Origin: Sphingomonas ginsengisoli An et al. 2013
GTDB taxonomy: Bacteria; Pseudomonadota; Alphaproteobacteria; Sphingomonadales; Sphingomonadaceae
Length of the DNA stretch: 64,000 nucleotides
NCBI RefSeq assembly: GCF_009363895.1
Contig: NZ_CP045434.1
Location: forward strand, 2,622,501-2,686,500
Reading direction: 5' to 3'
Positions 27,201-36,259 of this stretch are shown here, piece after piece. Within the stretch, counting starts at the first letter, position 1, and each line of letters begins with the position of its first letter. The translations under genes were made by a program, and so were the position numbers. Under the pieces are notes generated by a model, which saw nothing but the letters and a program-made list of their open reading frames with translations, did no database searches and was not told the DNA's origin.

Positions 27201-28102
27201 CCCGCCTTGGCCTTGGCCGGCGTTACCAGCGCGCGCAGGTCGGGACGGACCTTGTCGCCATAGACCTGGTCGAGCTCGGCATAGGCTTTGCACGCCTGGC
27301 TCGGCTGCTTGAGGCCCATCAGCGCCTGGCCGAGGTAATAGAGGCTGTCGGGCGCCCGCTCGCCGCGCGGATTGCCGCGGTAGTTGGCGAGGAGGGCTTC
27401 GGCCGCGGCGCGATACTCGCCCTTGTCGAGCAGGGCGCGGCCGGCGAGGTTATTGGCCCAGCTCACCCGGCGATGGGTGGGGAAGGAGGAGGCCATCGCG
27501 CGCAGCGCGGCGATCGCCTGGTCGTACTTCTTCTGCTGCCACAGCTGATAGCCAACGTCGTAGGCCGCCTCGGCATCGGTGTTGAGGTCGCCGGTCTTGG
27601 GGGGCGCGACGGGAGCGCTCGCCACCGGGGTCGGGCGCGGGCGCTCGGGCTTGGCCGTCGGCGGGCGATCGGTGGTCGGCCGATCGTCGGCGGCGGGGGT
27701 CGTCGCGGTCGTGGTCGTAGTCGCGGCCGCGGGCGGCGGGGCGTTTTCGAGGGCGCGCAGGCGCTGGTCGTTGTCGGCCTTGGCGCGCGCCAGCTCGGCC
27801 TCGAGGGTGCCGATCCGCTGGGCGTTCTCCTCATTGGTGCGAGTGATCTCGGTCAGCGACCGCTCGATATTGTCGAGCCGGTTGCTGAGCGCGGTGACGA
27901 CGACCTGGCTGGCGGCGGGATCGTCGGCGAGGCCGGCGGTGTCGACCGGCTGGCCCTTGGGGAAGATGCGGCCCTGGAGCTGGCGGACCTGCCGTTCGAG
28001 CCGCTCGATCCGTTGCTCGGGCGAGATCTGGCGCTGCTGCGCGGCGGCGGGTCCGCTGACGGCGAGGAGAAGAATGGCAGTGGAGGCGAGCAGGCTACGC
28101 AT
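27191..28102 (-). CDS. cpoB: Tol-Pal system protein YbgF/CpoB
   Basis: A 303-residue periplasmic protein: signal peptide (cleavage near AAA-QQ), an N-terminal trimerising coiled coil (about 28-120), a threonine/proline-rich linker (about 123-165) and three TPR repeats (about 175-300, from AEAAYDVGYQLWQQKKYDQA). CpoB coordinates outer-membrane constriction with peptidoglycan synthesis. The tol and pal genes are not in the window. tilS starts within its last codons. Confidence 0.88.
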   Translation of the reverse strand: MRSLLASTAILLLAVSGPAAAQQRQISPEQRIERLERQVRQLQGRIFPKGQPVDTAGLADDPAASQVVVTALSNRLDNIERSLTEITRTNEENAQRIGTLEAELARAKADNDQRLRALENAPPPAAATTTTTATTPAADDRPTTDRPPTAKPERPRPTPVASAPVAPPKTGDLNTDAEAAYDVGYQLWQQKKYDQAIAALRAMASSFPTHRRVSWANNLAGRALLDKGEYRAAAEALLANYRGNPRGERAPDSLYYLGQALMGLKQPSQACKAYAELDQVYGDKVRPDLRALVTPAKAKAGCR

Positions 28103-28165
28103 TAGTGATCCCAGGAAAGTTCAGCAGGTGCCGGCGTGGGCAAGCATGCCTTGCGCCAGCATGAA

Positions 28166-28966
28166 TCAGCGGGTCGGGGCGGGCGTTGGCGGCGCCGGCG
28201 TGGCGGTTCCGCCACGCATCAGGTCGGCCGCCAGCAAGGAGACGTCGCGCACGGTCTGGCCGGCCGGACCGACCGCCGGGGCGTCGGCGGTGCCGACCGA
28301 GATGCGCAGCGCCTCGGGCTTGCCGGTCTTGAGGACCGGAGCCTTGGCGGTGGCGGGGACCTCGTAGCTCTGGCCCGACTTCAGTTCGCCCATGAAGAGG
28401 CTGGGGCCGCCCTTCTCGCTGACCTGCAGCCAGACCGGATCGTTGGCGGTGAGCACCACCGGGCCGCGGACGGCCGGGGCGGCGGGGGCAGGCGCGGTGG
28501 TGGTCGCCGGCGCGGCCGACGTGTCGGCGGGGGCGGTCGCCGCGGGCTCGTTGCCGCCGCTCAGCTCGCGCCGCTGCATGAACATCAGCCCGGCGATCAC
28601 CGCGATCACCGCGACCACCGCGAGCAGCACCAGCCACTTGGGCATGACGCGGGCCGGGTCGGCGAGTTCGTATACTTCGACCGTGCTGCCCTGCCGCGGG
28701 TCATAGCCGCTCATCTCGGCCTTGAGCGCCTCGCCGATCTGGTCGCGGTCGAGCCCAAGCGCGGTGGCGTAATTCTTGGCGAAGCCGACCGAATAGGTGC
28801 TGGCGGGAAGGCGGCTCCACTCGCTCGCCTCGATGCTTTCGAGGTGGCGCACGGGGATGCGGGTGCGGGTGGCGACATCCTCGAGGCTCATGCCCTGCGC
28901 TTCGCGCGCGGCGCGCAGCTGCTCGCCCACGGTGGCTTCGCCCGACGCTTCCACTTCCTCGACCAT
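28166..28966 (-). CDS. rodZ: RodZ-like helix-turn-helix membrane protein
   Basis: 266 residues: a cytoplasmic HTH of the RodZ type (about 15-75, LRAAREAQGMSLEDVATRTR), one transmembrane helix (about 110-131), an alanine/threonine/proline-rich periplasmic linker and a DUF4115 domain (about 165-250). RodZ links MreB filaments to the cell-wall elongation machinery. It lies between ptsP and cpoB, 63 bp before the latter. Confidence 0.85.
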   Translation of the reverse strand: MVEEVEASGEATVGEQLRAAREAQGMSLEDVATRTRIPVRHLESIEASEWSRLPASTYSVGFAKNYATALGLDRDQIGEALKAEMSGYDPRQGSTVEVYELADPARVMPKWLVLLAVVAVIAVIAGLMFMQRRELSGGNEPAATAPADTSAAPATTTAPAPAAPAVRGPVVLTANDPVWLQVSEKGGPSLFMGELKSGQSYEVPATAKAPVLKTGKPEALRISVGTADAPAVGPAGQTVRDVSLLAADLMRGGTATPAPPTPAPTR

Positions 28967-29043
28967 TCTGCTCCCCGCCCGGTACGCTCGTCGCCACTCT
29001 TGTTGGAGCCGAACGTCGGCAAGTCAACGCCCAGCCGCGCTTC

Positions 29044-31308
29044 CTATCCCAGCTTGACGCCCTGCCGCCGCGCCCAGTCGGTCAGCGTCCGCCGCATGTC
29101 GCGCGGCGGGCGGGCCAAGAGCTGCTCCATCCGCTCGCGGATCGCGGCGCTGTCGAGCGAGCGGACCATCGCCTTGACCGCCCCGATCGCCGCCGGGGTG
29201 ATCGAGAAATTCTCGATGCCGATGCCGATCAGCGCCATCGCCTCGAGCGGGCGGCCGCCCATCTCACCGCAGACCCGGACGGGGACGCCGGCGGCGGCGG
29301 CCTCGCGCGCGACGCGGCGGAGGAAGCGCAGGATCGCCGGGCTCAGCCAGTCGTAGCGGTTGGCGAGCCGCGGGTCGGCGCGGTCGGCGGCGAACAGGAA
29401 TTGGGTGAGGTCGTTGGTCCCGATCGAGAGGAAGTCGACCCGCGGCAGCAGCAAGTCGAGCACTTCAGCGAGGCTCGGCACTTCGAGCATCGCGCCGAAG
29501 GCGACGCGCGAGGGCTGGTGCCCGCGATGCTCGCGCGCCCAGGCGAGCTGCTCCTCGAACAGGGCGCGCGCCTGCTCATATTCCCAGGGCTCGGAGACCA
29601 TCGGGAACATGACGCGCAGCACGCGGCGGTCGGCCGCCTCGATGAGGGCGCGGGCCTGCGCCTTCATTAGCGCGGTGCGCGACAGCGACAGCCGCAGCGC
29701 GCGCCAGCCCATCGCCGGATTCTCGCTCTCGTCGCGTTCCTCGGAGAGATAGGGCAGCGCCTTGTCGCCGCCGATGTCGACCGTGCGGAACACCACCGGC
29801 TTGTCGCCCGCCGCATCGAGCACCTGGCGGTAGAGCCGGAACTGGCTGTCGCGGCCGGGCAGGGTGGCGGAAACGAGAAACTGAAACTCGGTCCGGAAAA
29901 GGCCGATGCCGTCGGCGCCGGCGCTTTCGAGCTGGTCGACGTCGTCGGCGAGCCCGGCGTTGACCATCAGCGTGCAGCGGTGGCCGTCCTTGGTGACGGG
30001 CGGCTCGGTACGGATCGCGGCATATTCGGCGCGGCGGCGCAGGCTCATCGCCATCCGCTGGTCGAAGCTGGTGGCGACCTGGCTGGTCGGGCGAACGACA
30101 AGGCTGCCCTGGTCGCCGTCGACCAGGATCGCGTCGCCCTCGTTGGCGATGTGGCGGATGTCGGTTACGCGGCCGATCACCGGCACCCCGATGGCGCGGG
30201 CGACGATCACCATGTGCGAAGTGAGCGAGCCTTCCTCAAGCACCACCGCCTTGAGCCGCCGGCGATCATATTCGAGCAATTCGGCCGGGCCCATGTTGCG
30301 CGCGATCAGCACCGCGTCGCGGGTGAGGCCGGTCTGCGCCGCGGTGCCGATCCGCCCCGAGACGATCCGCAGCAGGCGGTTGGCGAGGTCCTCGAGGTCG
30401 TGCATCCGCTCCTTGAGGAGGGGATCGTCGATCTCCTGCATCCGCGCGCGGGTGCGTTGCTGGACCCGCTCGATCGCCGCCTCGGCGGTGAGGCCGCTGT
30501 CGATCGCCTGGTTGATCCGCCGGACCCAGCCTTCGTCATAGGCGAACATCTTGTAGGTCTCGAGGATCTCCTGATGCTCGCCAGCGACGCCGAACTCGGC
30601 TTCGCGGGTCATATGCTCGATCTGCTCGCGCATCCGGCGGAAGGCAGCGATGACGCGGGCGCGCTCGAGCTCGGGATCGTCGGCGACGGTCTGCTCGACC
30701 ACCACGCGGGGTTCGTGGAAGACGGCGATGCCGCGCGCCATGCCGGCGACCAGCTTCAATCCGGCGAGGCGGACGGTGCCTTCCTTGCTGCGGCGCCGTT
30801 CCTGCCCGTCGGCGAGGCGGGCGCCGGCGATCAGCTCGGCGAGCACCATCGCGACCGTCTGCAGCGCCTCGATCTCGACATCCTCGTAGCGGCGCGCCTC
30901 GGCATGCTGGACCGCGAGCACCCCGATCGCATTCTCGCGGCGGACGATCGGCACGCCGGCGAAGCTGTGGAAGCTCTCTTCGCCCGTCTCGGGGCGGTAG
31001 GCGAAGGCGGGGTGGGTGTCGGCCTCGGCGAGGTTGAGGACGCGGCCCTGCGCGGCGATGGTCCCGACGAGGCCCTGGCCGAGCTCGAGCCGGGTGACGT
31101 GGACGGCTTCCTTGCGGAGGCCGTGGGTGGCGAACAGCTCGAGCGCGTTGTCGCGCAGCAAATAGATCGAGCAGACCTCGCTCTTCATCGCGTCGGCGAT
31201 GAGGTCGACCACCTTGTCGAGCTTGGCCTGCGCCGAGCCGCGCTTGGCCATCACCTCGTGAAGGCCGGTCAGGATTTCACGGGCAGCGTTGGCGGCGGTC
31301 AGCGGCAT
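29044..31308 (-). CDS. ptsP: phosphoenolpyruvate-protein phosphotransferase PtsP (enzyme I-Ntr)
   Basis: A 754-residue enzyme I of the nitrogen phosphotransfer system. An N-terminal GAF domain (about 15-150, EVCSIYLLRDNALELFATHG) is followed by the enzyme I N-terminal helices, the phospho-histidine segment LTSHMVIVARAIGVP with His365, and the PEP-binding barrel (LFRTEFQFL; MLEVPSLAEV; SIGTNDLTQF; VCGEMGGRP). It passes phosphate from PEP to NPr and then EIIA-Ntr, which regulate nitrogen and potassium responses. NPr/EIIA genes are not in the window. Confidence 0.94.
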   Translation of the reverse strand: MPLTAANAAREILTGLHEVMAKRGSAQAKLDKVVDLIADAMKSEVCSIYLLRDNALELFATHGLRKEAVHVTRLELGQGLVGTIAAQGRVLNLAEADTHPAFAYRPETGEESFHSFAGVPIVRRENAIGVLAVQHAEARRYEDVEIEALQTVAMVLAELIAGARLADGQERRRSKEGTVRLAGLKLVAGMARGIAVFHEPRVVVEQTVADDPELERARVIAAFRRMREQIEHMTREAEFGVAGEHQEILETYKMFAYDEGWVRRINQAIDSGLTAEAAIERVQQRTRARMQEIDDPLLKERMHDLEDLANRLLRIVSGRIGTAAQTGLTRDAVLIARNMGPAELLEYDRRRLKAVVLEEGSLTSHMVIVARAIGVPVIGRVTDIRHIANEGDAILVDGDQGSLVVRPTSQVATSFDQRMAMSLRRRAEYAAIRTEPPVTKDGHRCTLMVNAGLADDVDQLESAGADGIGLFRTEFQFLVSATLPGRDSQFRLYRQVLDAAGDKPVVFRTVDIGGDKALPYLSEERDESENPAMGWRALRLSLSRTALMKAQARALIEAADRRVLRVMFPMVSEPWEYEQARALFEEQLAWAREHRGHQPSRVAFGAMLEVPSLAEVLDLLLPRVDFLSIGTNDLTQFLFAADRADPRLANRYDWLSPAILRFLRRVAREAAAAGVPVRVCGEMGGRPLEAMALIGIGIENFSITPAAIGAVKAMVRSLDSAAIRERMEQLLARPPRDMRRTLTDWARRQGVKLG

Positions 31309-31370
31309 GGCTTGGGGCTAACAGGAAGGGGGCGCGGTTCCAAGCGGACAGCTGGCGCGTTGGGCGCGCC

Positions 31371-32624
31371 ATGGCCAGACATCCGGGGATTTTTCCGACC
31401 TTTTACCTGAGCGGGTTCGAATGCTCGACCTTCTGGTGGAAGGATGTCGGCCGCCGCGACCTGTGCGAGGAGACCCAGCACCGGGTCCATGCCGAGGAGG
31501 ATTATCGGCTGCTCGCCTCGCTGGGGATCGCGGTGGCGCGCGAGGGGATTCCCTGGCCGCTGGTCGACCGCGGCGGGGGCACTTACGACTTCAGCTATAT
31601 CGACCCGTTCCTGGCGGCGCAGCGGCACCATCAGATCCTGCCGATCTGGGACCTGTGCCATTACGGCTATCCCGATCATTGCGACCCGTTCGACGCGAAT
31701 TTCGCCGAGCATTTCGCGCGTTATGCGGTGGCCGCGGCGCGCTATGTCGCCGAACGCGCGCACCACGGGCCGCCGATCTTCACCCCGATGAACGAGATCA
31801 CCTTCTTCGGCTACATGGCCGGGGAATGGGCGTGGGCGGCGCCGTTCGGGCGGGACCGCGAGACGCGGCGACGGCTGACGCTGGCGATGTGCGCGGCGGA
31901 CATCGCGGCGGTGAAGGCGATCAAGGCCGAGCTGCCGGAGGCGCGCTTCGTCCACATCGATCCCTTGATCCACGTCGTCCCGCCGCGCGACCGGCCTGAC
32001 CTCGCCGAGGCGGCGCGGCGCGAGGAATGCGAGGACGCCTATATCGCGTTCGACGCCATTTCCGGGCGCGGCTGGCCCGAGCTGGGCGGCAGCCCGGAGA
32101 TCCTCGATATCGCCGGGTTCAACAATTACAGCTTCGGCCAGATGGAATATCGCGAGCACGGGCCGCATGCCGCGCTTTGCCCCGGCGACGACCGCATCCT
32201 CCCGCTCGCCGACCTCATCGAGCGCGGGGCCAAGCGTTACGGGCGGCCGTGCATCATCGCCGAGACCTCGGGGCTCGAGGGCGGGCGCGACGACTGGCTG
32301 CGCGACGTCACCAACGAGGCGCTAGCGGCGGTCAATCGGGGCATCGACCTGCAGGGGCTGTGCCTGTTCCCGGCGGTCGACATGCCCGACTGGCATACGG
32401 GGGCGATGATCCACAACGGCATCGCCGACGTCGAGAAGCTGCCCTCGGGCGCGCTGATGCGGACGCCGTTCCAGCCTTATGTCGACGAGTTGCGCAAGTG
32501 GCAGAAGCGACTGAACCGGGTCGAGCAGCTCGACGACGATCCCTATGACAGTGCGGTCGAACTCGACGACATCAAGCGCGCGGCGGCCGAGCTGCACCCG
32601 CAGGCCGACGCCGACTGGCACTGA
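31371..32624 (+). CDS. glycoside hydrolase-like protein (GH clan A barrel)
   Basis: 417 residues, no signal peptide. A (beta/alpha)8 glycosidase pattern is visible: LGIAVAREGIPWPLV in strand 2, the acid/base TPMNE with Glu142 and the strand-7 nucleophile IIAETSG with Glu298. Spacing fits clan A enzymes related to GH1/GH5; I would annotate it as a family 1 glycosyl hydrolase-like or beta-glucosidase-like protein with unknown substrate. It is divergent from ptsP (62 bp) and no sugar transport or other polysaccharide genes are adjacent. Confidence 0.72.
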   Translation: MARHPGIFPTFYLSGFECSTFWWKDVGRRDLCEETQHRVHAEEDYRLLASLGIAVAREGIPWPLVDRGGGTYDFSYIDPFLAAQRHHQILPIWDLCHYGYPDHCDPFDANFAEHFARYAVAAARYVAERAHHGPPIFTPMNEITFFGYMAGEWAWAAPFGRDRETRRRLTLAMCAADIAAVKAIKAELPEARFVHIDPLIHVVPPRDRPDLAEAARREECEDAYIAFDAISGRGWPELGGSPEILDIAGFNNYSFGQMEYREHGPHAALCPGDDRILPLADLIERGAKRYGRPCIIAETSGLEGGRDDWLRDVTNEALAAVNRGIDLQGLCLFPAVDMPDWHTGAMIHNGIADVEKLPSGALMRTPFQPYVDELRKWQKRLNRVEQLDDDPYDSAVELDDIKRAAAELHPQADADWH

Positions 32625-32628
32625 CGCT

Positions 32629-33510
32629 CTAGCTGCGCATCAGTGCGGCGATCTCGCGGTTGCGGTCGAGGTAGGCGTCGCGCTTGCACGCCGCCGAAAT
32701 GCAGCGGCCGAGGCGGGCGAGGAAGGTCGCGCGGGTGCTCAGCAGCTGGGCCTGCTTGGGCGCGGGGGCGGCGAGGTAGCTCTGGTTGTAGAGCAGGGTC
32801 TGCATGTGATCGAGCGCGGCGAGGTCGATCCGCGCGCAGGTCGCGGCGCGGTCGCAGTCGTCGGGCGTGGTGGTGATGGCGACGGGGGGCGGCGGGGCGG
32901 TCGGCGCAGCGACAGCAAGCACGGCGGCCTGGCGATGCGGCGGGGCAGGCTTGGCGGGGGTCGGCGGCGCGGACCGGGGCAGGACAGGGGCCGCGGCTGG
33001 CGGCGTTGGGGGGGGCGCTGCGACGGGCTGAGCGGTTGGCGGCGCGGCCATGGGCGGTGCTGGCGGTGCCGGCACGAGTTCGGGCGGCGGAGTGAGGTCG
33101 GGGGCGGGTTCAGCCGCGGCGAGCTGTGTGGGGTGCGGGGCGCTGGCTGGCGGCGCGGTGGGGACGGCGAGGCGGGTGGTCGCAAACCACAGGATGCCGA
33201 TGCTGAGGAGCACCAAGGCGAGGCCGCCGAGCCGGCCGCGCGGGGCGCTGCGCGGCGGCGGCGGCGGGGGCGGGGCGATCACCTGCTCGCGCATGGCCCG
33301 CTGGCGGTCGAGGCGGGCGCGCTGGGCGGGATCGCTGAGTAGTTTGTAGGCGGCGGCGACCGCGCGGGCCTGATCGGCGGCGTCGGCCGATGGATTTTGG
33401 TCAGGGTGCGTGCGCTTCATCGCCGCGCGATAGGCGGCGCGGACCGCCTGCTCGTCGGCGTCGGGCGCGATGCCGAGCGTGGCGTAGGGGTCGGTCACCG
33501 GGCGCCGCAA
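32629..33510 (-). CDS. J-domain protein with single membrane anchor
   Basis: 293 residues: an N-terminal J domain (about 7-72) with the HPD triad at 35-37, a basic proline stretch, one transmembrane helix (about 97-113), a long proline/alanine linker (about 115-205) and a C-terminal domain with cysteines (DDCDRAATCARI, CISAACKRD) that resembles lysozyme-inhibitor-like or DUF1311-like folds only loosely. J domains stimulate Hsp70. The membrane-tethered architecture suggests a local DnaK partner; the exported-side C-terminus is unassigned. Confidence 0.78.
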   Translation of the reverse strand: MRRPVTDPYATLGIAPDADEQAVRAAYRAAMKRTHPDQNPSADAADQARAVAAAYKLLSDPAQRARLDRQRAMREQVIAPPPPPPPRSAPRGRLGGLALVLLSIGILWFATTRLAVPTAPPASAPHPTQLAAAEPAPDLTPPPELVPAPPAPPMAAPPTAQPVAAPPPTPPAAAPVLPRSAPPTPAKPAPPHRQAAVLAVAAPTAPPPPVAITTTPDDCDRAATCARIDLAALDHMQTLLYNQSYLAAPAPKQAQLLSTRATFLARLGRCISAACKRDAYLDRNREIAALMRS

Positions 33511-33522
33511 GCGGACCGAGCG

Positions 33523-33915
33523 TCAGGCACCCGCGGCGGCGGCTTCGCTGATCATCAGCATGTTGCCGTCCGGATCGGCGAACCACGCCAGCCGGCTCCC
33601 GTCGGGACCGGTCCAGATGCCGCGCTCGTCCTGCCCCATGCCGTCGTAGACGGTGAAACGGACGCCATGCTTTTCGAGCGCGTCGGCCCAGGCGGCGACG
33701 CTGGCGACTTCCCACCCCGCGACCGGATGCTCGGACGGGGTTACGGCGGGCAGCATTGTGATCCGCAACAGCGCCCCCGCGCCCGCCAGCGAGGCGCCAT
33801 AATCGTCGCGCTCGCGGACGGTGGCGCCGAGCACGTCGCGATACCAGGCGACCGAGCGCTCGACGTCGGTGGTGTAGACGAAGCTGACGGCCTGGCCCTG
33901 ATCGAGAAGCGGCAT
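33523..33915 (-). CDS. VOC family protein (glyoxalase/bleomycin-resistance fold)
   Basis: A 130-residue protein with two beta-alpha-beta-beta-beta units: AVSFVYTTDVERSVAWYRDVLG at the start and WTGPDGSRLAWFADPDGNMLMI at the end. The fold covers glyoxalases, dioxygenases and antibiotic-binding proteins; a specific reaction cannot be assigned. It stands 40 bp from the nitronate monooxygenase gene, same strand. Confidence 0.8.
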   Translation of the reverse strand: MPLLDQGQAVSFVYTTDVERSVAWYRDVLGATVRERDDYGASLAGAGALLRITMLPAVTPSEHPVAGWEVASVAAWADALEKHGVRFTVYDGMGQDERGIWTGPDGSRLAWFADPDGNMLMISEAAAAGA

Positions 33916-33955
33916 CGCTTTAGGTCCCCCTGGTTAGGCCGCGCAGGCTATCGCA

Positions 33956-34966
33956 TCATCCACGGCGGGCAAGGGCGGCGGCGGCTTCGTCGACCAGCTC
34001 GGCGATGATCTCGGCGGTCGGCTGCTCCCTGGTGACCATGCCGACCGACTGGCCGGCCATCACGCTGCCGGTCTCGACGTCGCCGTCGATGACCGCGCGG
34101 CGCAGCGCGCCCGCCCAATAATGCTCGATCTGGAGCTGGGCCTCGGCCATCTCGAGGTCCTGCTCGTCGAGCGCCTGAGCGATCTCGCGCTGCTTGGCGG
34201 CGAAACGCTCGGTCTCCTTGTTCTTGAGCGCGCGGACCGGGATCACCGGCAGGCGGGGGTCGATTTGGACGCTCGGCACCGCGTCGCGGGCGGAGGCGCG
34301 CAGGAAGGCCTTCTTGAAATTGGGGTGGGCGATGCTCTCGGTCGCGCAGACGAAGCGGGTGCCGAGCTGAACGCCAGCCGCGCCCATTTCGAGGTAGGCG
34401 GCGATCGCCTCGCCGCGCCCGATCCCGCCGGCGACGAACACCGGGATGTCGGCGGCGATGTGGGGCAATATCTCCTGCGCGAGGACGCTGGTCGAGACGG
34501 GGCCGATGTGGCCGCCGGCCTCCATCCCCTCGATCACGAGCGCGTCGGCGCCCGAGCGCATCAGTTTCTTGGCGAGGCTCAGCGCCGGGGCGAAGGCGAT
34601 CAGCCTGGCGCCGGTGGCCTTGATCTTGTCGATCGCCCCGGCCGGCGGCAGCCCGCCCGCGAGCACGATGTGGCTGACCCGGTGCTTGCCGCAGACCGCG
34701 ATCAAGTCGGTCAATTGCGGGTGCATGGTGATGAGGTTGACCCCGAACGGCTTGTCGGTGCGCGCCCTGGTCTCGGCGATCTCGGTGTCGAGGAGCTCGG
34801 GATTCATCGCCCCGCAGGCGATCACGCCGAACCCGCCGGCGTTGCTGATCGCCGAGACGAGGTTGCGTTCGGAGACCCAGCTCATCGCCCCGCCGAGGAT
34901 GGCGGATTGGCAGCCGAGGAAGTCGGTGCCGCGCGACCAGAGTTCGTTCAGGCGCTGCGCGCTCAT
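33956..34966 (-). CDS. nitronate monooxygenase
   Basis: A 336-residue FMN-binding TIM-barrel protein of the nitronate monooxygenase/2-nitropropane dioxygenase family: LGGAMSWVSERNLVSAISNAGGFG, VIEGMEAGGHIGP and VFVAGGIGRGEAIAAYLEMGAAGVQLGTRF (in segments). The family oxidises alkyl nitronates such as propionate 3-nitronate, or acts as FabK-like enoyl reductase. The EGMEAGGHIG motif favours the former. Its ATG overlaps the lysC stop (ATGA), so it is translated with aspartate kinase, though no metabolic link is evident. Confidence 0.85.
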   Translation of the reverse strand: MSAQRLNELWSRGTDFLGCQSAILGGAMSWVSERNLVSAISNAGGFGVIACGAMNPELLDTEIAETRARTDKPFGVNLITMHPQLTDLIAVCGKHRVSHIVLAGGLPPAGAIDKIKATGARLIAFAPALSLAKKLMRSGADALVIEGMEAGGHIGPVSTSVLAQEILPHIAADIPVFVAGGIGRGEAIAAYLEMGAAGVQLGTRFVCATESIAHPNFKKAFLRASARDAVPSVQIDPRLPVIPVRALKNKETERFAAKQREIAQALDEQDLEMAEAQLQIEHYWAGALRRAVIDGDVETGSVMAGQSVGMVTREQPTAEIIAELVDEAAAALARRG

Positions 34967-36198
34967 GCGCCGGCTCCCACCGGGGCGTCGAGGCCGAAGG
35001 CGGTGTGGAGCACCCGCACCGCCAGTTCGAGTTCGTCTTCGGCGATCAATGCACTCACCTTGATTTCGCTCGCGGTCACCGCGAGCAGGTTGATCCGGCG
35101 CTCGGCCAGCGTGTCGAACATGGTCGAGGCGAGCGCGGGGTTGGAGCGGATGCCGACCCCGACGATGCTGACCTTGGCGACCCGATCGTCAGTCAGCAGC
35201 GCCGAATAGCCGATGTCGCCCTTCCACTCGTCGAGCACGGCGAGCGCCTGCGCCAAGTTGGCGCGGGCGACGGTGAAGGTCAGGTCGGAGGCGCCGTGGT
35301 CGGGGGTGGCGGCGTGGACGATGAGGTCGACGCTGATGCCGGCCTCGGCGAGCGGGCGCATCACCGCCGCGACGGTGCCGGGACGGTCGGCGATCCCGGT
35401 CAGCGTGATCCGGGCCTCGTTGCGGTCGGCGGCGATGCCGGCGATGGCGTTGCGTTCCATGTTCGGGTCCAGTCGTTCGACAATGGTGGTTCCGGGCTTG
35501 TCCTCGAAGGCGGAGAGGACGCGGAGGGGGAGCTTCTCGCGCATCGCCAGCCCGACGCTGCGCACCTGCAGCACCTTGGCGCCGACGCCGGCCAGCTCGA
35601 GCATTTCCTCGAAGGTGATCTGGGTGAGCTTGCGGGCGCGCGGGACGATACGGGGATCGGTGGTGTAGACGCCGTCGACGTCGGTGTAGATGTCGCAGCG
35701 GTCGGCGCCGACCGCCGCCGCCAGCGCCACCGCGCTGGTGTCCGAACCGCCGCGGCCGAGGGTGGCGATGCGGCCTTCGCCGCTGACGCCCTGGAAGCCG
35801 GGGATGACGCACACCGCTCCCGAGCGCAGCGCCTCGTCGAGGACTGGGGTCTCGACCGCCTCGATCCGCGCATTGCCGTGGGCGCCGCTCGCCTGGACCA
35901 GTTGCCAGCCCATGAAGCTGCGCGCGGTGACCCCGAGGTTCTGGAGGGTCATGGCGAGCAGCCCGGCGGTGACCTGCTCCCCGCTCGCCACCACCACGTC
36001 ATATTCGCGCGGATCGTGGAGCGCGGCGGCCTCGCGGCAGAGCTGGACGAGGCGGTCGGTCTCGCCGGCCATTGCCGACACCACCACCAGCACTTCGGCG
36101 CCGCTCTTGGCTTCGCGCTGGACGAGCTGGGCGACGCTGAGGATCCGCTCGATCCCGGCCATCGACGTGCCGCCGAATTTCATCACGATGCGGGGCAT
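34963..36198 (-). CDS. lysC: aspartate kinase
   Basis: 411 residues. The kinase domain begins at once with IVMKFGGTSMAG (residues 4-15) and contains GRGGSDTSAVALAAAVGADRC; two ACT domains follow (about 270-400: ARITLTGIADRPGTVAAVMRPL and KVSIVGVGIRSNPALASTMF), the site of feedback control by lysine and threonine. It phosphorylates aspartate, the first step to lysine, methionine and threonine. The family start is MPRIVMKFGG at 36198; an upstream in-frame ATG at 36216 would add six residues. ubiG diverges 61 bp away. Confidence 0.93.
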   Translation of the reverse strand: MPRIVMKFGGTSMAGIERILSVAQLVQREAKSGAEVLVVVSAMAGETDRLVQLCREAAALHDPREYDVVVASGEQVTAGLLAMTLQNLGVTARSFMGWQLVQASGAHGNARIEAVETPVLDEALRSGAVCVIPGFQGVSGEGRIATLGRGGSDTSAVALAAAVGADRCDIYTDVDGVYTTDPRIVPRARKLTQITFEEMLELAGVGAKVLQVRSVGLAMREKLPLRVLSAFEDKPGTTIVERLDPNMERNAIAGIAADRNEARITLTGIADRPGTVAAVMRPLAEAGISVDLIVHAATPDHGASDLTFTVARANLAQALAVLDEWKGDIGYSALLTDDRVAKVSIVGVGIRSNPALASTMFDTLAERRINLLAVTASEIKVSALIAEDELELAVRVLHTAFGLDAPVGAGA

Positions 36199-36259
36199 GG
36201 GGGGCTTGGGCGCCAAGGTCCTGATGGTGGAAGGGGCGAGGCCCTGTTACGGGCGGGGC

